From positions 1-11,276 of the forward strand of contig CAYRFU010000238.1 in NCBI GenBank assembly GCA_964423525.1: a DNA stretch of 11,276 nt. The letters are read 5' to 3'. Source of the DNA: CAYRFU01 sp964423525 (lineage in GTDB: Bacteria; Vulcanimicrobiota; Xenobia; Xenobiales; JADMJV01). Both the position numbers and the translations under genes were made by a program. Positions within the stretch are counted from its first letter, which is position 1, and each line of letters begins with the position of its first letter. Shown here piece by piece: positions 7,282-11,276 of this stretch. The notes under the pieces are model-generated. The model searched no databases. It was not told where the DNA came from and saw only the letters and a program-made list of their open reading frames with translations.

Positions 7282-7297
7282 TGTGATCTAGTTCACA
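7282..7297. promoter_or_regulatory. CRP-type operator palindrome
   Basis: TGTGATCTAGTTCACA has both CRP half-sites exact (TGTGA-N6-TCACA). The surrounding 22 bp agree at 18 positions with the E. coli CRP consensus, including TCTAG in the spacer and the TTT flank. The centre is 57 bp before ATG 7347 and about 26 bp downstream of the predicted start of transcription, a position that would suit repression from the promoter listed here. Binding by a CRP/FNR-family regulator is inferred; no such regulator is encoded in this window. Confidence 0.55.
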
Positions 7298-7346
7298 TTT
7301 CCAACCCGCAGGCGACATCTTGATCAGAGAGAAGTCTTCACCAGTC

Positions 7347-8273
7347 ATGAGCACCACCTACCCGAGCCTTCAGGCGGCGCGCAACACTCAGGAGTTAATG
7401 ACGGCGGTCAAAGACCTGGCCCTGGGTTTGATCAGTCAGGCCGAGGGTGTGGTGGTGATGTTAACCACCCCCGAGGGGCTGGTGGCCCGGGCGGCCCGCG
7501 GAGTCGACAATGAACTGGTTCTTGACGAAGACTCCTTTGCTCAACGAGTGATCGGTCTGGCCACCTCAGGAAGGGTGATTCAATCCCCAAGTGACGTGAA
7601 ACCTCCAGCCGGCCAGGAACTCTCAGCCATCGCCATCCCCCTGAACGATTCGGATGGCATCTTCCGGGGGGTCCTCTATCTGGAGAATCGAACTCATCCT
7701 CGCCCGTTCAGCAGCTCCAGTCGCCAAACAGCGGTCGCCCTGGCCCTCCAGATCGCCGATATCTTAGCCGCCTCCGACAAGCGCCCCGAAACGAGCACCG
7801 AACCGAAAGAGTCCAAAAAGTCTGACAAAGGAAGCTACGGCGGACTGATCCTGGCGGCTTTGGTGACTCTCGTCTTTTCGTTTTACATGAATTTTCAACC
7901 GACCCAGGAGGAGTTAGCCAAAAAGCCTCCCGACGTAGCCTTGAAGACACTGGCCAACACCTTTCTCACCAGCCTTCAGAAAGAGGACTACCGGGTGGCC
8001 TACGCCTGCCTGGCTTCGAGCTTACGGCAAGAGCAGTCATTGGAGGATTTTACCCAGGCCCTCGAGGTATGGGCTCAACAGCCCAGCCACATCGATGAAC
8101 TTCAGATCCGGGCCGTGAAAGGGGTCCAGGTGGACCAAGAAGGACGGGTGGAAGTGACCGGCTCCGGGGAACCGTGGGTCTGGACCTGTGTGCTTGAGAA
8201 CGATCGCTGGCGGGTCCATCAAGTGCGCGGGGGTCCCGTAGCTAGCTGGGTCTGGTCCGAAGGGAACGGCTAG
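7347..8273 (+). CDS. GAF-domain protein with one membrane segment and extracytoplasmic NTF2-like domain
   Basis: The 308-residue product reads in order as follows. Residues 10-142 form a GAF-like small-molecule/sensor fold: VARAARGVD, SFAQRVIGLATSGRVIQ, AIAIPLND, GVLYLENR and PFSSSSRQTAVALALQIADIL are typical of GAF domains attached to FHA or sigma-54 activators. Residues 143-163 are a charged linker rich in Lys, Glu and Ser. A membrane helix spans about 164-183. Residues 184-308 form an exported domain whose start (LANTFLTSLQKEDYRVAYACLASSLR) resembles NTF2/DUF4864-like modules. Predicted topology is GAF inside, C-terminus outside. There is no kinase, cyclase or output domain, so how it signals is unknown. 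ATG 7347 is chosen because the GAF fold starts right after it; TTG 7320 would add nine residues and cannot be excluded. A CRP-type site lies upstream. Its stop shares the CTAG tetranucleotide with the convergent gene. Confidence 0.8.
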   Translation: MSTTYPSLQAARNTQELMTAVKDLALGLISQAEGVVVMLTTPEGLVARAARGVDNELVLDEDSFAQRVIGLATSGRVIQSPSDVKPPAGQELSAIAIPLNDSDGIFRGVLYLENRTHPRPFSSSSRQTAVALALQIADILAASDKRPETSTEPKESKKSDKGSYGGLILAALVTLVFSFYMNFQPTQEELAKKPPDVALKTLANTFLTSLQKEDYRVAYACLASSLRQEQSLEDFTQALEVWAQQPSHIDELQIRAVKGVQVDQEGRVEVTGSGEPWVWTCVLENDRWRVHQVRGGPVASWVWSEGNG

Positions 8274-10219
8274 AACTCAATAGGAATCGGATGATCGCCG
8301 ACCACTAAGAGGTCATCTTCTAGCTCCATCAGCGCATTGGTCTCCGACTCCCCAGCCAGAGTTCTCAGTTGCCCCCCAGGGCGTATCGCCACGATAGACC
8401 CGTCGCTGCCTCCCACTCGAATCTCTTCGCCCACGACAGCCGCCCCAGTGACTTGGCGACCCTCAGGGAGATAAAACTGAATCGGCGATTCTGGCTGCTG
8501 GGGGTTTACCAGCAACACTCGTCCCTGGTCGGTCCCGATCACGGCCAGGAATTCTCCGTCCTGCTGGCACGGCAGGAATGCACCCACCTGTTCGCCACGT
8601 TCCAGCCGCAACAGGCCGTAGGGCTTGGCCTCGCTCTTAAAGACGATTCCCCCCTCAATCTTTCGTAAAGACCAGGGACAACCCGGAGCGCTCCAGGGCT
8701 CTTGGCCACGAAGAGACCCGGGTCGATCCTCACTGATTTTCTCCAGGGCCACCTTATACAGGTCTTTCTCCTGATTTGGCTGGCTAGGCACGCCTTCCTC
8801 AACCTGTTCAGCTTGCGAGCCGAGGTGGAGGGGTAGGTCCAAATCGTAGCGGTGAGCCACTTTGCGAAGGAGTTGACCGAAAGTTGGCACGTCCGCGTTG
8901 CTGTAATCGAGCCACTTCGGGCTGACACGACAAGAGACCAGGGTGGGTTCTTTACGGAGGGCTTCCCGGGGGCTCCCGTAGTGAACGGGCTCGCCTTGAG
9001 GGTTTAAAAACGTCAGACCGGACTGGTCGAGAACGGCCAACCGTCCGTCCTCGAAGACCACCGGCTCGAACTTTTCCCGACTTGTGTAGACGAGTTCCAT
9101 GGAGTCCCCAACCATGTCGGTCATGGCCAGCCAGGGCATCCAAAACCCCATCACATCGCCGGCCGAGACGCCTTCTTTTTCGGGCAACCGATAGAGCTTG
9201 ACTTCGCTATCCTGGCGGGTGGTAATGTAGAGTTCGCCTCGGCCGTCGGTGTAAGCACCTTCGAAGCGCTGGTAATGGCCTAGCGAGAAGGAGCGGTCTT
9301 TACCGTTGAGACTGTTGACATTGATGGTATGAACGCCAGAGAACTGGTTTTGCTCTTTGGAAACATAGTGGCCGTCACCAAGAGGATGAATCTTCCCGGT
9401 GCTGGCTCTCGAAGTCAGGTGACGGTCCCTGCCGGTCTCGGTGTCGTAAGTGCGGTAACTGCCGCTGATAAAGCCGTCGAGGTAGAAAAAGTAGCGCCCA
9501 TCGCCCCGCAAGGAGCCAGAGTCGACGCCCTTCTTGGACAAAGTCCTCTCATTGTTCTTATCGTAGACCTCGAGAAGCCCGTGGTTGCCGCCTCCGCTGG
9601 TGATGGCCACCTGACCGTCTTGGGCGACCTCCATCTCGCGAACGTCATAGCCCAGGTCCAGACAGCTTAGCTCCGTCAGGGTTCGGTCGAAACGCCGAAC
9701 GGTTTCGCCCACATTGGCTATGAACCCGTCTTGTCCCATCGAGAGCTTCTTGACTCTCGCTTCCTCGAACTCGGCCTGGCCCAGAATCTTTCCCGTCTGA
9801 GGCTCGAGCAGCACCAGTCCGTGCTGGGCCCACAACACAACTCCGTGGTCGCTTTCTTTGATATCTCGAACGCTGGTGCCCTCAGGCAAGGGGGTTGAGA
9901 ACCTCTCCTCCCCCGACGGACCGAGACGGACAAGAGTAACCTCGCCCCGTGCGTCCCTGGCGTCGAGAAACTGACCGCCATCGCTGGCCTGGAATGGCCA
10001 GTGAGCCAGGGCGTAACGGGAAGACCGCAAGAACGTGCCGTCGTCCTGTCTCTCATAAAGGAGTCCGATGACCGGCTGGCGCTGGGTCGCTTTGGGAGCC
10101 ACTTGGGGTTGGTCCCAATCCTCGCCCAACGCGAAAAGGTCGGTCGGCTCCGGGGGTGCAGGGGTGGGCGCGCTTCTTGCCACCCGGGTTGTTAACGAAT
10201 GAGTTACAGGGCTGATCAT
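8270..10219 (-). CDS. Beta-propeller-like hypothetical protein, 649 aa
   Basis: I do not recognise a named family. Residues 1-45 are rich in Pro, Ala, Ser and Thr with no signal peptide. From about residue 75 there are successive short beta-strand units with D/N-G turns and closing L-x-V/L-Y/D patterns, such as GVVLWAQHGLVLLEPQTGKIL, GQVAITSG...GLLEVYDKN, GDGRYFFYLDG...YRTYDTETG and GRGELYITTRQDSEVKLYRL. These resemble WD40/PQQ-type propeller blades. A different, more helical insert lies at about 430-490 (FGQLLRKVAHRYDLDL and DLYKVALEKI). Three or four more blade-like units follow to the end (FLAVIGTDQGRVLLVNPQ, IRVGGSDGSIVAIRPGG, NALMELEDDLLVVGD). ATG 10219 has AGGG about 10 nt upstream. It starts 37 nt after the small secreted ORF, in line with the sigma/anti-sigma genes, so it may be the last gene of that operon. 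Role unknown; a sensor or protein-binding platform is plausible. Confidence 0.8.
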   Translation of the reverse strand: MISPVTHSLTTRVARSAPTPAPPEPTDLFALGEDWDQPQVAPKATQRQPVIGLLYERQDDGTFLRSSRYALAHWPFQASDGGQFLDARDARGEVTLVRLGPSGEERFSTPLPEGTSVRDIKESDHGVVLWAQHGLVLLEPQTGKILGQAEFEEARVKKLSMGQDGFIANVGETVRRFDRTLTELSCLDLGYDVREMEVAQDGQVAITSGGGNHGLLEVYDKNNERTLSKKGVDSGSLRGDGRYFFYLDGFISGSYRTYDTETGRDRHLTSRASTGKIHPLGDGHYVSKEQNQFSGVHTINVNSLNGKDRSFSLGHYQRFEGAYTDGRGELYITTRQDSEVKLYRLPEKEGVSAGDVMGFWMPWLAMTDMVGDSMELVYTSREKFEPVVFEDGRLAVLDQSGLTFLNPQGEPVHYGSPREALRKEPTLVSCRVSPKWLDYSNADVPTFGQLLRKVAHRYDLDLPLHLGSQAEQVEEGVPSQPNQEKDLYKVALEKISEDRPGSLRGQEPWSAPGCPWSLRKIEGGIVFKSEAKPYGLLRLERGEQVGAFLPCQQDGEFLAVIGTDQGRVLLVNPQQPESPIQFYLPEGRQVTGAAVVGEEIRVGGSDGSIVAIRPGGQLRTLAGESETNALMELEDDLLVVGDHPIPIEF

Positions 10220-10256
10220 GTCGCCGTCACCCTAGGGGTCCGGGGTGAAAAAGCCC

Positions 10257-10406
10257 TTAAAGGCGATCGGCGGTGAGGGTGAACTGTAGAGCTTCTTTCG
10301 ACTTAGGTTGGTGGTCTTTCACCTCGAAGGTCTCACCTGCCAAGGTCACAAACTCGAAGGGAGCCAGGGCCAAAAGTAAGACTACTAGAAAAAACCAGTT
10401 CCTCAT
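10257..10406 (-). CDS. Small secreted peptide, 49 aa
   Basis: This short frame is supported by position rather than homology. Its ATG overlaps the stop of the anti-sigma gene (ATGA, 10406-10403), with GAGGAG (10417-10412) 5 nt upstream. The product starts with a textbook signal peptide (MRNWFFLVVLLLALAPFEF, then VTLA with likely cleavage after Ala23). This leaves a mature hydrophilic tail of about 26 residues (GETFEVKDHQPKSKEALQFT and on to DRL) with no cysteine. Translational coupling to the sigma/anti-sigma pair suggests it works with that system, perhaps as an exported partner or ligand of the anti-sigma periplasmic domain. I know no family for it, and a remnant of a larger exported protein is also possible. 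Confidence 0.65.
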   Translation of the reverse strand: MRNWFFLVVLLLALAPFEFVTLAGETFEVKDHQPKSKEALQFTLTADRL

Positions 10407-10806
10407 CGTTGCTCCTCAGTGGCCAGGGTCACCAGAGGCCCGGCTCCATCGTTGATTTCCAGGGCCAGGAGTTGAGCCTGCCCTCCCCGCAATTCGACCG
10501 TGTAACAAGTCTTTGCCACCTCGGTCTGGCAGAAAAACTGAGTCGGATTGGCAGGGGGTCGAAACCACAGCCCCCCGCTCAGCGTCAGCAGCAAACCCGC
10601 TGCTAACCAACCCGGCCAGGTCCAGCTCGGCGTCCCTCGGCTCTCTCTCTTGAAGGTCTCTGAGGGGGAGCCTCCCACTCCGGAACAGCTTGCATCGCCT
10701 GACGAAGACGTTGACAAGCCTCAAGCTCTCGACGCCGACTCAAGAAAAAGTCGGCTCCACACTCGTCGATCTCGCCATCGAAATAGAGGGACACGTTTCG
10801 ATTCAT
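10403..10806 (-). CDS. Membrane anti-sigma factor, frameshifted at (AG)5
   Basis: As sequenced, the frame from ATG 10806 drifts off after residue 54. Deleting one AG from the (AG)5 tract at 10650-10641 yields a continuous 133-residue protein ending at 10403. Residues 5-45 (VSLYFDGEIDE, ELEACQRLRQAMQAV) match the N-terminal sigma-binding domain of ECF anti-sigma factors. The zinc-binding His-x3-Cys-x2-Cys motif is absent, so it is a zinc-less member. A membrane helix lies at about 62-82 (WPGWLAAGLLLTLSGGLWF). The exported C-terminal domain of about 50 residues contains two cysteines (FFCQTEVAKTCY) that could form a disulphide. The start overlaps the sigma stop (ATGA), with GGAGG 7 nt upstream inside the sigma gene. 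With the frameshift the product would lose its membrane anchor, which could free or mislocalise the sigma factor. Confidence 0.8.
10641..10650 (-). repeat. (AG)5 dinucleotide tract, frameshift point in the anti-sigma gene
   Basis: The minus strand reads five AG units here. Four units would join the N-terminal domain frame to the transmembrane/C-terminal frame. Slippage of one unit is therefore sufficient to switch the gene on or off. Confidence 0.8.
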
Positions 10807-11276
10807 TGGTGAGCCTCCATCAGTTTTTGGGTCCGGGACCGAGCCCGACAGAGGGCCACTTCAACTTGATTGAGGGACATACCACAGATTTCGGCGATAG
10901 CCTTATAGTCGAGCCCTAAATACTCGCGCAGCAAGAGCAACGAGCGGTCTCTCGGAGAGAGTTCTTTGAGCAGGGCGAAACCGACGTGGCGGTCGACCAA
11001 ATCTTGCTCAACCTCGCAGCCAGCGTCGGGTCGAAAACATCGTGTTAGGATCGAGTGACGACGCTGGCGTTGGCGGAGATGGTCGAGACAAAGATTTCGG
11101 GCGATGGTATATGCGAGCCCTGGCTGAGCGGGCTGGCCCCGGTCACAGAGCCGGGCGAACGTCTCTTGCAAGACATCCTCAGCCTGGTCGCGATTGAGTA
11201 ACATCCTCAAGCAAAAGTTGAAGACCTTCTGGCGATGATGGTGATAGGTCTGCTCGACCCAGTCTTTCGTGGCGGG
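10803..11276 (-). CDS. ECF-type RNA polymerase sigma factor (5' end outside window)
   Basis: This sigma-70 family subunit directs RNA polymerase to its own promoter set. 157 residues are visible; the frame stays open to the window edge (WVEQTYHHHRQKVFNFCLRM before the internal ATG 11210), so only a short N-terminal piece is missing. Region 2 is NRDQAEDVLQETFARL, the classic DAED-x2-QETF core-binding/-10 motif, followed by AYTIARNLCLDHLRQRQRR. Region 4 is LSPRDRSLLLLREYLGLDYKAIAEICGMSLNQVEVALCRARSR, the helix-turn-helix that reads the -35 element. Regions 1.1, 1.2 and 3 of housekeeping sigmas are absent, which places it in the ECF group. It is followed with an ATGA overlap by its likely anti-sigma factor, the usual arrangement, so activity is probably controlled by release from that membrane protein. 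Confidence 0.92.
   Translation of the reverse strand, partial: PATKDWVEQTYHHHRQKVFNFCLRMLLNRDQAEDVLQETFARLCDRGQPAQPGLAYTIARNLCLDHLRQRQRRHSILTRCFRPDAGCEVEQDLVDRHVGFALLKELSPRDRSLLLLREYLGLDYKAIAEICGMSLNQVEVALCRARSRTQKLMEAHQ

Noticed and set aside
10250..10275. Intrinsic terminator after the 49-residue ORF
   Set aside because: A T5 run exists on the minus strand, but only a 3-bp stem precedes it, too weak to separate the propeller gene from the operon.
10548..10919. Plus-strand 123-codon frame across the sigma/anti-sigma junction
   Set aside because: It is antisense to the well-supported sigma factor region 4 and the anti-sigma N-terminus.

Overview
The window comes from a moderately GC-rich bacterium. 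Gene content fits a Gram-negative-type or uncultivated lineage, but nothing here (no rRNA, no ribosomal proteins) fixes the phylum. No tRNA, rRNA, CRISPR array, transposase or phage gene was seen. Genes are tightly packed, and several neighbours overlap by a stop/start or share stop bases.

Left part (1-3375). The first 2 kb is one long minus-strand reading frame that runs off the left edge. It encodes a proline-rich protein of at least 658 residues. Its distal third is built from a degenerate 24-bp (8-residue) repeat, and it has a plausible promoter just upstream. Next, on the same strand, is a SelO-family (YdiU) protein AMPylase gene that has lost an internal block and its frame.

Middle part (3376-6281). 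A methylmalonate-semialdehyde dehydrogenase gene (mmsA) points right. It meets, tail to tail, a minus-strand pair of adenylate kinase (adk) and a beta-class glutathione S-transferase. The adk start is debatable: a TTG with a strong ribosome binding site gives a canonical protein, whereas an upstream ATG would add 66 unexplained residues. That upstream stretch holds a perfect 13-bp inverted repeat.

Right-middle part (6282-8273), plus strand. A three-TM protein with two DUF3592-like domains is split by a C8 tract. It is followed by a hairpin, a promoter-like pair, a perfect CRP-type palindrome and a gene for a GAF-TM-extracytoplasmic-domain protein.

Right part (8270-11276), minus strand. A sigma/anti-sigma cassette is arranged as ECF sigma factor (5' end outside the window), zinc-less membrane anti-sigma factor (frame broken at an (AG)5 tract), a 49-residue secreted peptide, then a 649-residue beta-propeller-like protein. 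The first three genes overlap by ATGA, so they are probably translationally coupled. The cassette looks like a self-contained envelope or stress signalling unit with two unrecognised members.

Three genes are broken as sequenced (SelO, DUF3592, anti-sigma), two of them exactly at simple-sequence tracts. This may reflect phase variation, decay or sequencing indels; the window alone cannot decide.
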